Positions 12,501 through 23,972 of a DNA stretch of 64,000 nucleotides are shown piece after piece. The stretch is from positions 1,054,001-1,118,000 of the forward strand of contig BLAL01000252.1 in NCBI GenBank assembly GCA_015698045.1. The letters run 5' to 3'. The translations under genes and the position numbers were made by a program. The stretch comes from Rhizophagus clarus. Lineage: Eukaryota; Glomeromycota; Glomeromycetes; Glomerales; Glomeraceae. A model generated the notes under the pieces. That model saw only the letters and a list, made by a program, of their open reading frames with translations. It did not search any database and was not told the origin of the DNA. How positions within the stretch are numbered: the first letter of the stretch is position 1; every line of letters begins with the position of its first letter.

Positions 12501-12861
12501 ATGAATTTGTCTTTTGTTTTTCTAAATTTAGAAATTGTCTTTCTCTCTCATTAAGTTTTTGTTTCAATTCATTACTTTCTTCTTGAAGATTTTTATATTG
12601 TCGTTTAAGCTCAAGTTGTTCATTTTTTTGTTTTTCTAAATTTAAAATATATTGTTGATATTGTTTATCTCTTTCTTCAAGTCTTTCTTTTAATTCCTTA
12701 TTTTCTTCTTGAAGATTTTTATAATCGGTTTTATTAAAATTTTCCTTTAATTCTTCATTTTCTTCTTGAAGATCTTTATATTGCTGTTTAAGCTCTTTAT
12801 TTTCTTCTAACAAATTTGACAATCTATTATTCAATTTTTCAAATTTTTCCAATAAATTCAT
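9507..12861 (-). CDS. Coiled-coil/HSPA12-type Hsp70 protein, copy B with expanded coil
   Basis: Six exons (12861-11577, 11499-11132, 11065-10888, 10807-10742, 10668-9950, 9872-9507) give 993 residues with all phases matching. The start MNLLEKFEKLNNRL is shared with the other copies. Residues 1 to about 365 form a very long coiled coil made of roughly 39-residue repeats of the form EENKELKRQYKNLQEDNKK..LNERDRQFQQ. A Ser/Thr/Lys/Pro-rich linker follows. The ATPase core begins near residue 433 (GLDFGTTYSGFSYCH) and carries TTEPEAAA-like, DCGGGTIDLTI and LVGGFSES motifs. The last exon is the MEGDPIERK tail. This is the longest and apparently an intact array member; only its coil is enlarged, by about 200 residues. 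The coil probably mediates self-association or partner binding, which is inference. Confidence 0.88.
11880..12700 (-). repeat. 117-base coding repeats in the copy B coil
   Basis: The phrase GTTGTTGAAATTGTCTATC on the plus strand recurs at 11901, 12018, 12282 and 12399. Two of the gaps are exactly 117 bases, which is 39 codons; the middle pair is 264 bases apart because diverged units intervene. The flanking bases of the 11901 and 12018 units are nearly identical over about 60 bases, which points to recent duplication. Confidence 0.75.
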
Positions 12862-12918
12862 ACTTTAGTGGTCATTCATTATATTGTCGTTCTGTAGTGT
12901 GTATTTTTCAATCTAAGC

Positions 12919-12930
12919 CATTTTATATAG
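12919..12930 (-). promoter_or_regulatory. TATA-like element of copy B
   Basis: CTATATAAAATGG lies about 60 bases upstream of the copy B ATG, in register with the elements of copies A, C and D. The upstream block TATCACATGGAAT at about 12951-12963 is shared with copy A. Confidence 0.45.
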
Positions 12931-13491
12931 AAAATTTATGATCGCCAAATTATCACATGGAATGACGTCTAATTAACTGCAGATTAGCGGATGCGTATAT
13001 AAAAATTTAGAATTTTGACCAAGATAAATACATTTTTGATATGAGATTTGAAGTAACTAATAACGCAGCGTTTCTTCTAAAAATTATGGAGGCTAACCTA
13101 CAAGTTCTGAAAATTTTATTTATACAGTAGCACAAAAATTTTTCTTGATATTCCATGTAATTTTCATGGAATCTATAAAAAATTTTAAGAAAAATTAGTA
13201 CAATTGTTATTTATTAAAATTATCAATTCTTGATCATAATAACATCATTAAATCTTATGTCGTTTAGTTCATAATTTATAAAAGGTTGAAGTCACATAAT
13301 ACTATCGTGTTTTATATGTGACGGCCACAACAATTAAAGATTGTAGTGAATAAAGTACGGTTCACACAGCGAGATACCCGTTTTTAATTGTTACCAAATT
13401 GAAATTTGGTGCGAAAATTTTTCAGACAATCAAACTATCCGACGAGAAAGAAAATTTTCTCGATAAATTTATTACGTAAAATTACGTGCGA

Positions 13492-13960
13492 TTAATTAAT
13501 TATTCGACCAGCATTGCATTTATAAATGTCTGATCTAATTGACTTCATCAATTTATACTTCATCATAGGAATTATGATAAATTCAACAAATTTATTAATT
13601 TCAACTTCTAAATTTTTAAAAATATTATATTTCGAGCTGCTCATTTTTTGTTTTTCTAAATTTTGAACATGTTCTTTAAGATGCTTTTCCCTCATTTAAG
13701 TTTTGATTTTCTTGAAGATTTTTATATTTTCGTTTATATTCTAAATTTTGGGAAATTGTTTCATTTTTTGTTTTTCTAAATTTAAAACACGCTGTTTAAT
13801 TTCTCATTTAGTTTTTCTTTAAAGATTTTATAATATCTTTCATTATGTTCTTCCTATAACACTTGATTTTCTTCTTTAATATTTTATAAGTTCTTTATTT
13901 CCTTTAAATTCTAATAAATTTGTCAACCTGTTTTTTAATGTTTACTACTCATATCCTTGT
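13492..13960 (-). pseudogene. Relic of a coiled-coil/Hsp70-like gene 5' end
   Basis: On the minus strand this region still reads short coil phrases of the family (HVQNLEKQK and NLEKQK-like) in several frames, broken by frameshifts and stops. Just outside, at about 13955-13990, the sequence matches the promoter-side flank of copy A (TGTGTTTT.TCGTTAATG.C.TTA.C). No ATPase exons follow towards 13490, so only the first exon and some upstream DNA remain. It lies between copies B and C in the same orientation. This is either a truncated duplication or a copy deleted from its 3' side. Confidence 0.7.
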
Positions 13961-15055
13961 GTTTTTTTCGTTAATGTCATTAACGATTTATCAGCTTTGG
14001 ATTTTTTGTATACATAGGATGGCGAATTGTTATCACTGAAATTTAGAAAAAGATAAAAGTAAAATACATTCAAGAACAAGAATTTAATTTAATTCAAACC
14101 ATTTTGAACGCATTAAGAAACGAACAATAATTATAGTCTATAGACTATAGGAGATGGATCAGATCAATAGACTAAATGCTTTCCATTGATTGGTTCTAAC
14201 AACAATCTTATCACAACGTTAATTTAATAAGTAACTTATGCAAGAACGAAATTTAATTGGAACACGTAAAAAAAAGAAGGCATTTTGTAGGTTAATTTTG
14301 AACTGGTTATGTAAGAAAAATGATCGATATACGCACAAAACAATTTTATCATTATTATTATTTTTTTTTTTTTGTGTGAAATTATTCCAAGCTAGGAACT
14401 ATAAACTAAAACTACATCGCCACCTGGATCTTAAAATAGGCTGAGATTAAGGAATGTTATTTCATAATTTAAAATGATCATAACGTACAGATTATTTTAC
14501 ACTTTGTTTACTACCTTCAAGAAAATCCGGAACTATCATAATTTATATGCTATTCTGTCTAAATATATTAATTAACATAATTAGTACAAACAAGTTTCGA
14601 CGTTTAGGAATGAACAGTATATAATACAGACTAACGGTGCGCAGTGTAATTTAAAGAAATTGTTGTCATTTTATGGATTGCAAGTAAAAAAGTACTATCG
14701 ATAATAATCAATAAGTCAAATAAATTTTTACTATCGAATCGCTTCGTTAGCCATCTAATTAACTTCTATAAAAAAAATAAATAAAAAAAGAAGATAATCT
14801 ATTGTTACTAAAAATCTTAATGGAAGTTAGTATATTATTTTTATTTTTTTAGGTTCGAGTAATTAACTTCGGAAATGGAAGTTGATAAATGTTTTTAATT
14901 ATTTTCAGAATGTTTTTATCATTATATGAATAATTAGCGCAAATTCGTCATGAAAATGATATTTTTATTCAAATTTATACTTAACAGTTAATGAAATGAC
15001 GTAAATAAATAATTGATAATATATGTTAAAAGCAATACATAATCATAATAATTTA
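13961..15055. other. Intergenic between the coil relic and copy C
   Basis: Apart from the relic's upstream flank, no coding sequence is recognisable. The plus-strand open frame at 14238-14444 is short, ends in unrelated sequence and has no supporting motif. A CTATAGACTATAG short dyad sits near 14137-14150. Confidence 0.5.
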
Positions 15056-17659
15056 CTAATCATCATATTTAAACGTAGTTTCATAATGATTCTTATTAGC
15101 TTCATTCTTTACAGTAACAATTATCTCCATTTGTCCAAAGGTAAACTCAAATAATAATTTATCAAGGAGGCCTGAATCAGATAATTTAACGGAAAGCTCC
15201 CCTAAAAACTCCATACCGGGCTCATCACAATATCTTGCATCACATTCTCTGGTAGTATAAAATATTCCAAAACATACTGTTTTTTGCATGGGAGAAAGTG
15301 GTGTGAAAGTTATTGTAAATTTTTGATCAATATTAACTACAGTACCACGTTTAACTATACAATGAAATCTATCAATACGTCCGTTACGAAGTTTTCTTTC
15401 AATTGGATCTCCTTCCATCTGAAGCAATTACAAAACAGGATTTTTTAAAGAGATGACACATAAATACTTTATAAATTAAATAAATTAAGTATAAATAAGC
15501 TTACCCAGTAATTTCTTACTTTAACACCATAAGTATATTTAAGAACTCTCGAAGAAATGACACACTTCAAATTATTATTTTCTGAATTCTTTAAAGATGA
15601 TCCATACATTACAGCTCCACGCGAAACTGCCGCTATAGGATTACTAGGTACCGAGATAATTTTTACTCTGTGTTGAAATTCTTTTTTCATCCTTTTTTGT
15701 AAATATTTTGATTCACTAAAACCGCCAACTAAGAAAATTGCGGAACATTCTTCTCGAGCATTAGAAAGTTGTGAATATATCAGTTTAATAATTTGATTGA
15801 TAACAGGATCAAACATTGCTTTTACGTCATCATAATTAACTTTAATCAAGTTTTCATTTTCTTCCAATTCATCCTTGGTTTCTTGACTGACATATTTTTC
15901 CAATAAAATTGGAAATTCTTCAATATCTAGTTCATATGGAAAATCTAAATCATCTCCTGTAAAAGGTAATTTTGCACGTCTACAGAAATCTTGAATCATA
16001 CATTGAAATTGATCATAACATTCATTTCTAAATGAATCTATGGCATTACTTCCAAGTATATTACGTAAAAATTTAATATATTCTTGGTCAATAAATGTGC
16101 TTCCACAGTAACAACCAGAACGTACTGTAACTTCACCTAATTGGTTATTTCCAACTAACTTGCGAATGGTTAAGTCTACAGTACCACCACCACAATCAAC
16201 AATCATGAAAGTTGTTGCTAAACTCAAATAAAAAAAAATTAGTAATATTTGTTACAGAGTAAATAAATGTTCATAACTTACTTTCTGTTGTTAAACCTCG
16301 TAAATTTTGCATACAATAAATTGCTGCAGCCTCAGCTATAAACAAAAATTTTTTTATGTTACGTTAACCAATTACATTAATCGTTAGATTTTTAAATTTT
16401 TCTAAAACTTTTACTTACGTTCTGTAGTAAATTGCAAATTTCCCGAGTGTATGGCTTTAATTAACCCTGCTTCAAATACACATTTTCTCATAATAGCTAT
16501 GTTTTTTTCTGTATATTCTGCAGGAACAGTAAGGACAAATAATACACTTTCATAAAAATCAATTCCATCCACACCACAGCGGGTTTCAATTGTTTCTTTA
16601 ATCAACTTCAAATTTACATTCAAATAAGTAATTATAATAAATGTGTTATGTTATTCTTAAAGGTTTGACTCATACCTTTCCAATTTCGCGAAGATAATCA
16701 GTAATAGCCTTTTTATAATCAATTGGAAGGTTTGGTTTTAAATCTTCCGGTAAATTGCCTAGATGCAATTTAAATAACTCGACTGTTTTTGTTTCATTTC
16801 TACCCTTCATTTTTTTAGTTGATCTAATTGGACTTTTGGCTAAAGCTGGTAATCCCCAATACTCAACATTATTGTACTCATCATCATATTGAAGTACTGT
16901 ATTTGTCTTTAAATATCCAACACTTCCGGGCCATTCTTTATATGTAATAATATTTTCTGAGTTTAGAATATGGCAATAAGAAAATCCAGAATAAGTTGTT
17001 CCAAAGTCTAATCCAATTACGACACGGATGTTGCCTGTTTTAAGTATTTCGGTTTAATTAAAAATTATAATTTAAAGTGTGTTAATCATTCATCATTATA
17101 TACCTTTATATTTAAGTGATACTGGCTCTTTATTTTGTGTTTTTTTTGGAGGTGAAATTGGTGCTGATTCTTTATTTGATGCATCCTTTGGCAGTGAAGT
17201 TGGTATTGATTCTTTAATTTGTATTTCTGATGTAATACTCTCATCTTCAGCCAATTCATCCAATTCCAACTTTCCTAAAGCTTTTTCTAGGTTTTGAGAA
17301 AAGATTTCGAATTGTTCATTTTTTTGTTTTTCTAAATTTTGAATATGTTGTTGAAATTGCTTATCTCTTTCATTAAGCTTTTTATTTTCTTCTTGAAGAA
17401 TTTTATATTTCTGTTTAAATTCTTCTAAATTTTGAGAAATTATTTCAAGTTGTTCATTTTTTTGTTTTTCTAAATTTAGAACATGTTTTAATTTCTTATT
17501 TTCTTCTAGAAGATTTTCAAAATCTCTTTTATTAAGTTTTTCCTTTAATACTTGAATCTCTTCTTGAAGATTTTTATTTTGCTGTTTAAGCTCTTTATTT
17601 TCGTCTAATAAATTTGACAATCTATTGTTTAATTTATCAAATTTTTCCAATAAATTCAT
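15056..17659 (-). CDS. Coiled-coil/HSPA12-type Hsp70 protein, copy C
   Basis: Six exons (17659-17104, 17034-16676, 16605-16419, 16335-16282, 16217-15505, 15418-15056) give 743 residues in frame. I place the start at the second ATG of the open frame (17659), because MNLLEKFDKLNNRL aligns with the other copies and the TATA-like element lies 54 bases upstream; the earlier ATG at 17710 would fall on that element. The coil covers about residues 1-140, followed by a Ser/Pro/Lys-rich linker. The ATPase begins near residue 190 (GLDFGTTYSGFSYCH) and has VPAEYTEK, DCGGGTVDLTI and LVGGFSES. The final exon is MEGDPIERK. The second phosphate-loop exon has one codon fewer at its 5' junction than in A and B but one more in the next exon, so the frame is kept. 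It appears intact. Confidence 0.87.
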
Positions 17660-17710
17660 GATAATTGTTGTCAACGCGATCAAATGTAAAATCGTTGGAC
17701 GATTATGCAC

Positions 17711-17720
17711 CGTTTATATG
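17711..17720 (-). promoter_or_regulatory. TATA-like element of copy C
   Basis: CATATAAACG is located 54 bases upstream of the chosen start, in the same register as the elements of copies B and D. This position helps to decide the start codon. Confidence 0.4.
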
Positions 17721-18399
17721 TGACAGGGTATCATATAGCTTTAATCGGTCGATGAAGCATTGATAATCGTTCAGAATTTACAGCAAAAATCGTACACTGC
17801 CACCTATTTTCCATCGTGTAACGCTAACGCCTCGGGCTTATCAACTAGTATTTTAGATAATATTAAAGTTAACAGAAAATGCACATGTCTGACAATCATT
17901 AATCATAAAATCATTTTTAATCAATCCTGTTGCAGACCAAGTTTTAAAACAAAGAAAACCTTTTTCTGGATCTTGTTAACTTTGTTACATTAAAAATTTG
18001 TTCACTTGAAAAACTTGTATAAGTAATTCGAATGAAAAGTAGGATTTGCCATATTATGCCATGATAAACTAAATATAAATTATAGAAAATTTTATTAGAA
18101 AAAAGTCTCAATAATGACTAAAGAACTAGATGGTCAAACCCAGATTAAACTAATATAAAGAGCTTGGTTCAAACTATAAACTATATCGGCTAAAGCTCAA
18201 ATTCGAGTAAAACTGGTTCGGATCATCCATATCTATGATATAAAATATATAAATTTTGTTCTGAAAAATGCTTTCTTTTTTATGTATTTTCATTAAATTT
18301 CTTTTTTTGATATTTCTAAGATCATCAATTAATAAATAGTTAATTCTTGCATAATGATATTTATTAAGGGTTGTTTGACTTTAGAGTTTAAATAAAAGC

Positions 18400-18705
18400 G
18401 GGATTACGAGAAGATCCATTGGTACCGTCTCCTCATGTGACAACTTGTCGATCATCAACTCATCTATACCTACGTTTAACTTCTGGTTAGACCTAGTTTG
18501 AGCACGCGAACGATGTCTCGAGCTGTGACTACGACGTCTGGGACTGTAACTTCGACTTCATCTTCTTGAACGCCTGGATCTCCTTGATTCTCTTTCCTCG
18601 TTCACGTCGAAGTCTTTCCCGACTACGTTCACGTTCACGTTCTCGCTCTCGCTCCCGCTCCCTGCGCCGTCGGCTGCTTTCGCTACCACAATCCCTATCT
18701 CTCTG
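18400..18705 (-). pseudogene. Decayed RS-domain (splicing-factor-like) fragment
   Basis: The minus strand of a GC-richer island reads an uninterrupted Arg-Glu repeat (RERERERERERERSRERL) at about 18597-18690. After a frame change it reads SRRSRR, a TGA at 18560-18558, and then SRSYSPRRRSHSSRHRSR in line. This order, RE/RD-rich followed by RS-rich, is typical of the tail of SR-related splicing factors. There is no RNA-binding domain next to it. At least one frameshift and one stop (compatible with CGA to TGA) break it. The island lies upstream of Hsp70-like copy C, within about 1 kb that is absent from the equivalent flank of copy D. It is most likely an inserted gene fragment. Which SR protein it came from cannot be told. 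Confidence 0.6.
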
Positions 18706-19530
18706 AATGTTGGATCAAAAACCGAACTAGTTAAACCGTTTAACATCCCTATACTTCATAATTCTAGTTGCAAAATAAAACCATCGATGGTGATTTGTTG
18801 GGAAACAATGGATCGTGTAATGTGAAATCACATAAACTATCAGTATTTATTTTCTTAATGCCCAACTTACATTCAAATTATCTATACATTTTTGTATTTT
18901 TTTTTTTTAAAAAAAAAAAGGAAGTGTAAACTATTTCTGAGCGATCAAATTTTGAAAAAACAACGGATCTTTTTCTAAATTTACTTTTTAAAAATTTAAC
19001 TCTCAAAGTACTCAGTATTACTTCTTATAAAGAAAGTCCTATTCCGTGTATTTAATGAATTAGTAGAAATGTTATTAAAGGAATTAAAGATTATCGGGAT
19101 GACTTTGCTTTTACTAATTAACATTAAAAGACTTAACTACTGGTCTTATTCCTGTAACATTACTAACTGATCCAGAATTAACGACATTTTACGAGCTCAC
19201 TTTCTTTTTATTCAAAGTATGTTAAAAGTTCAATAGATAAGTTTCACTTGTCGAGATTTCAATAACGATTATAAATATCTAAAATCTCCAGCTTCTCACT
19301 TTTTTTCAATGCGATTATGCTAATAATCCTTTTAAAATACTCTTTATTTCCTAGCTCTTGTACACTTTTACTTTTTCCTTTATTCCATATCAGATTTGTA
19401 AATTATATATAGATATTAATCAAATTAACAATATTTTTTTATTTTGGTTACAATATATCATATATACGAAAAGTCAAAATATTAAATTAAACAGAATTCT
19501 TTTTAAAAAGGTATTTTTTTTCATGTAATT
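18706..19530. other. Flank shared with the upstream DNA of copy D
   Basis: About 18800-19065 resembles 22935-23330 (phrases AATCACATAAACTA, GTAAACTATTTCTG, CTCAGTATTACTTC.TATAAA and TCCGTGTATTTA in the same order). This is a segmental duplication of non-coding DNA within the array. No gene is seen. Confidence 0.6.
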
Positions 19531-19539
19531 TCCATTTGT

Positions 19540-19773
19540 GGTGGAGTTAGTTATAATCAATACTATCATCATCATAACTATCGATCTTTAAGGCTTTTGA
19601 GAAGTTGCTCATTTTTTTTGTTTTCCTAATTGAATATTTGATATATTGTTAAAATTACTTATCTCTCTCATTATTTGAACCGGAGTTATTCTTTATTTTG
19701 ATGTGATGTTTCCTTAAAGATCTTTAATCTTAAGAGATTTATTCAATTTATTAAATTTTTCCCATAGATTCAT
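19540..19773 (-). pseudogene. Second relic of the coiled-coil first exon
   Basis: The minus strand starts at 19773 with the family-type MNLWEKFNKLNKSL, then hits a stop after 18 residues. Further coil-like phrases follow in other frames (KNKKNEQLLKSLK-like) to about 19540. No ATPase exons follow. It sits between copies C and D, in the same orientation. The family start codon context is preserved, so this is a dead 5' end of an array member. Confidence 0.65.
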
Positions 19774-20138
19774 GTTATCAATAGTTGACGTTTTACCAAT
19801 TAATAATGTTTGTAATGGTTGTAATAATGTTGGTCCGATCAAAAAAATATGATCGAAATAACTGAATTGCCCTTATTTTTATTTAAAACATGCTTACTTT
19901 ACCGGTTGTAAACTTGTAATACATTATAATGATGATAAATTCCTTGCCCAGAAATAACAGTGCAATACATAATTTTCTATTTTTATCAGACTGATAAACC
20001 TTCCTAAAATTATATATTGAATTGTTCGAATAAAAATAACCAAAACGAGACAGAAAAACAGCACGAGAAAATTGCTTAGGTTTTATATAACGCGAATATT
20101 TTGATATAAATAAAAACATTTAAGTTTATCAAAGATCG

Positions 20139-22767
20139 TCATTCGTTAAATATTTCAACTGTAGTCTTATAGCACTGTCCGTTAGCTTCATTCCTCGCAG
20201 TGACAATAATTTCCATTCGTCCAAAAATAAATCCAAATAATAGTTTATCAAGGAGGCCTGAATGAGGAAGCTCAACATTAAGTTTTCCTAAAAACATCAC
20301 GCCGGGATCATCACAATATTTTGCATCATATCCCATAGTGTAATAAATTTTAAAACATACCCTGGTTTGCATAGGAGAGAGTGGTGTATAAATTTTTGCA
20401 ATTACTTGATCAATATTAACTACAGTACCACGTTTAACTATATAATGAAATTTATCAATACGTCCACCACGAAGTTTTCTTTCAATTGGATCGCCTTCCA
20501 TCTAAAGTAATTTTAAACCAAAATTTTTTATTAAAGAAATGATATAAATACTCTATTGTAGATTTAATAAAATAAGCTTACCCAATAATTTCTTATTTTA
20601 ACACCATAAGTAAATTTAATGACCCTTGTAGTAATAATACATTTAATATTATTCATTTCTGAACTTTTTGTTGAAGATAATAAAGATAATCCATATAATG
20701 TAGCTCCACGTGAAGTTGCCGCCACAGGTTGATTGGGTACTGAAATATTATTTACTTGATTTTGAAACTCTTGTCTGATCCTTTTTTGTAAATATTTTGA
20801 TTGACTAAAACCTCCAACTAAGAACATCAAAGAACATTTTTCTCGAGCATTAGAAAGTTGTGAATATATCAGTTTAATAATTCGATCGATAACAGGATCA
20901 AACATTGCTTTTACGTCATCATAATTAACTTTAATCAAGTTTTCATTTTCTTCCAATTCATCCTTGGTTTCTTGACTGACATATTTTTCCAATAAAATTG
21001 GAAATTCTTCAATATCTAGTTCATATGAAAAATCTAAGTCATCTCCTGTAAAAGGTAATTTTGCACGTCTACAGAAATCTTGAATCATATATTGAAATTG
21101 TTCATAATATTCATTTCTAAATGAATCTATGGCATTGCTTCCAAGTTTATTACGTAAAAATTTAATATATTCTTGATCAATAAATGTGCTTCCACAGAAA
21201 TCACCAATACTTTCAGTGATTTCTCCTAATTGATTCCTTCCAATTAATTTGCGAGTGGTTAAATCTACAGTACCGCCACCGCAGTCAACAATCATAAAAC
21301 TTGCTAAAATTTAAAATAAACAGGTTGATTCAACAATTATTATATTGTTATAGAGCAAATAAATTTTCACAAGCATAAGCTTACTTCCTGTTGGTAAATC
21401 CCATAAATTTTGCAAACAATAAATTGCTGCAGCCTCAGCTGTAAACGAAAAAAAAACAATTTATCTATGAATTATATTAATTAATTATATTATTTTATAA
21501 ATTTTTTACTTACGTTCTGTAGTAAATTGCAAATTTTCTGAGTGTATGTCTTCAATTAATCCTGCTTTAAATACACATTTTCTCATAATAGCTTTTTCTT
21601 GGTTTGAATATTCTGCAGGAACAGTAAGAACAAATAGTATTTTTTCACAGTTTGGCCAACGTGTTGCAATTGTCTCTTTAATCAACTTAAAAATTTAATT
21701 CAAGTAAACAATTTAACGGTTAACAATATAAATAAAATAATTTTTGAACTTTAATTCATACCTTTCCAATTTCATGAAGATAATCAGTAATAGCTTTCAT
21801 ATATTCAATTGGAAGTTGTGGTTTAAAAATATCTGGTAAATTACTTAGATGCAACTTAAACAATTCAACTGGGTTTTTGTTATTTCTATTCTTTCGATGG
21901 CTTGGTATTTTAACTAAAGCTGGGAATCCCCATGACTCAACATTATAATGCCCATCATATTGAAGTACTGTATTTGTCTTTAAATTCCCAGTTTCTCCAG
22001 GCCATTGATCGTTCGTAATAATATTTTCTGGGTCCTTAACATGACAATAGGAGAATCCAGAATAAGTTGTTCCAAAATCTAATCCAATTACGACTCGGGT
22101 ATTATCTAGGTTTAAGTCTTCGTTTTTAATACAAATTATTATTCAAAATTATATACATTTACCTCTACATACCTTTGTTAAAAGAGTTCCCCGAATTTTC
22201 ATTCCATAAATAGGAGTAGCTATTAAAGTAAGCTTGGTCACTTTTAAATTTAAATGGTACTGGTTCTTTATTTGGTGCTTCCTTTGGCAGTAAAGTTGTC
22301 TCTGGTTCTAAATATGATGCTTTCTTTGGTAGTGAAGTTGGTGCTGATTCTTCATTTGGTGTTGCCGGTCGAATACTCTCATCTTCACCTGATTCATCTA
22401 ATTCTAACTTCTCTAGAGCCTTTTCTAAATTTTGAGAAAACATTTCAAATTGCTCGCTTTTTTGTTTTTCTAAATTTTGAATATGTTGCTGAAATTGGGT
22501 TTCTCTTTCATTAAGTCTTTTGTTTTCTTTCTGAAGATTTTTATATTTCCGGAGTTGTTCATTTTGTTGATTTTCTAAATTTAGAATATGTTGTTTTAAT
22601 TTCTTATTTTCTTCTTGGAGATTTTTATAATCTTTTTCATTAAGTTTTTCCTTTAATACTTGATTTTCTTCTTGAAGAATTTTATTCTGCTGTTTAAGCT
22701 CTTTATTCTCTTCTAATAGATTTGTCAACCTACTATTTAATTTATCAAATTTTTCTAATAAATTCAT
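20139..22767 (-). CDS. Coiled-coil/HSPA12-type Hsp70 protein, copy D
   Basis: Six exons (22767-22173, 22105-21762, 21685-21514, 21438-21385, 21303-20582, 20501-20139) give 749 residues with matching phases. Residues 1-140 form a coiled coil (MNLLEKFDKLNSRLTNLL start), followed by an acidic then Pro/Lys-rich linker to about residue 198. The ATPase has GLDFGTTYSGFSYCH, VPAEYSNQEK, a TTE-type loop, DCGGGTVDLTT and LVGGFSQSKYLQ; the E to Q change in the last motif is specific to this copy. The tail exon begins MEGDPIERK. Intron 3/4 uses GTAAGC donors. It is closest to copies C and E in the middle exons: the stretch with FRNE.Y.QFQYMIQ and the ELEENENLIKVNYDDVKA segment is almost identical. It appears intact. 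Confidence 0.87.
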
Positions 22768-22826
22768 AATTAGTTTTGTTCAATACTCACCATGTTATCG
22801 ACCTGCTTATCTTTGTTTTAATGCTC

Positions 22827-22836
22827 ATTTATATAG
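22827..22836 (-). promoter_or_regulatory. TATA-like element of copy D
   Basis: CTATATAAAT lies 60 bases upstream of the copy D ATG, the same spacing as in copy B. Confidence 0.45.
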
Positions 22837-23972
22837 ATGATTTGATGATGACGAATGTCACGTGAAATATATATCATTTAGTTTTTGTTGATCTGATTTG
22901 TTAACAAATAACTTATTCAAGAATTAACAAAAAATAGATGATGATTGGGGAATCACATAAACTAGTAATTTTTTTTTTAGAATACCATAGCTTAATACAT
23001 GATTTTTTTTATTTCCTGCAAATATCGTATTTTTCTAATACATTATTATTGTATTTAAAGAAGAAAAGAGAAAAAATTAAATAAAAGATTAATCTAAACC
23101 GAGGAAATATAAACTATTTCTGTGATATCACGCACCTAGAAATTAAACAATAGTTAAGCAGTTTTGTTAACTCCAAATTTTAATTAAAAACTGTGTAAGA
23201 GCGAATTTGAAATAGTTTTGGAGTAAGTTTACAAATGATAACCTTTTAAGATTATAACTACTCAAGCAACTCAGTATTACTTCCTATAAAAGTCCTATTA
23301 TGACTTCCGTGTATTTATTAAACTCGTTAAAATACGTGAAATGATGCAATATTAGTAAAGTACAAAATTAATTTAAAAAATTATTTTTTAGCCAGCATTG
23401 TATATTAACTAACTGATCTATCCAAAAGGGCCCGATAAAGAGAAGACATTTGATGCATCTTTTAAAAATTATTGTAAAGTCCTGAAAATTACCTTTTTTT
23501 GCACGTAATGCCAGCCGAAGACACCATAATTTAAGATAAAATTGCGACCAAAATTATAGTAAAATCGTCTTTTTAAATTATTTATTTGACTAGTTAAATA
23601 ATTAATACCATTGAGAATATTAAATATCAAATAACTAAAGAAGGGCCTTAAGAATATGGGCTAAGAAATTAATAAGCTTATTAAAGGAATAATTATTTAT
23701 TTTTGTGTACTATATAATCTTTATAAATTCATTATTTAACATGTTATAGGTGGATATCGGTCCGTAAACTTTTATTGAAATTTTTATTATTCAAGTGAAT
23801 GAAACAATTTTTGGATAAATAGCCGAAATGAGACAGTAAAAAACACTATGAAAAAAACTAGGAACAATTTTTGAGATTTTTTACATGAATAATATTATGG
23901 AATGATAACTAACATAAGGCAAATCTATAATAAATTCATCACAATAGATTGGCTGATTATAATAATAATTCA
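22837..23972. other. Intergenic between copies D and E
   Basis: Contains the flank shared with 18800-19065 and, at about 23755-23860, a 3' flank shared with copy B (CGGTCCGTAAACTTTTATTGAAA, then GAAA.GAG.CAG..AAAACACTAT; compare about 9378-9490). No gene is recognisable. Confidence 0.55.

Noticed and set aside
14238..14444. 68-codon plus-strand frame downstream of a coil relic
   Set aside because: It contains a poly-T derived Phe run and no recognisable domain.
17660..17710. Upstream start of Hsp70-like copy C
   Set aside because: The paralogues start at MNLL; the earlier ATG coincides with the TATA-like element.
18558..18746. Open frame with Gly/Ser/Asn/Val-rich translation
   Set aside because: It is mostly an off-frame reading of the RE/RS-repeat fragment; only its last residues (ESRRSRRSRR) belong to the RS domain.
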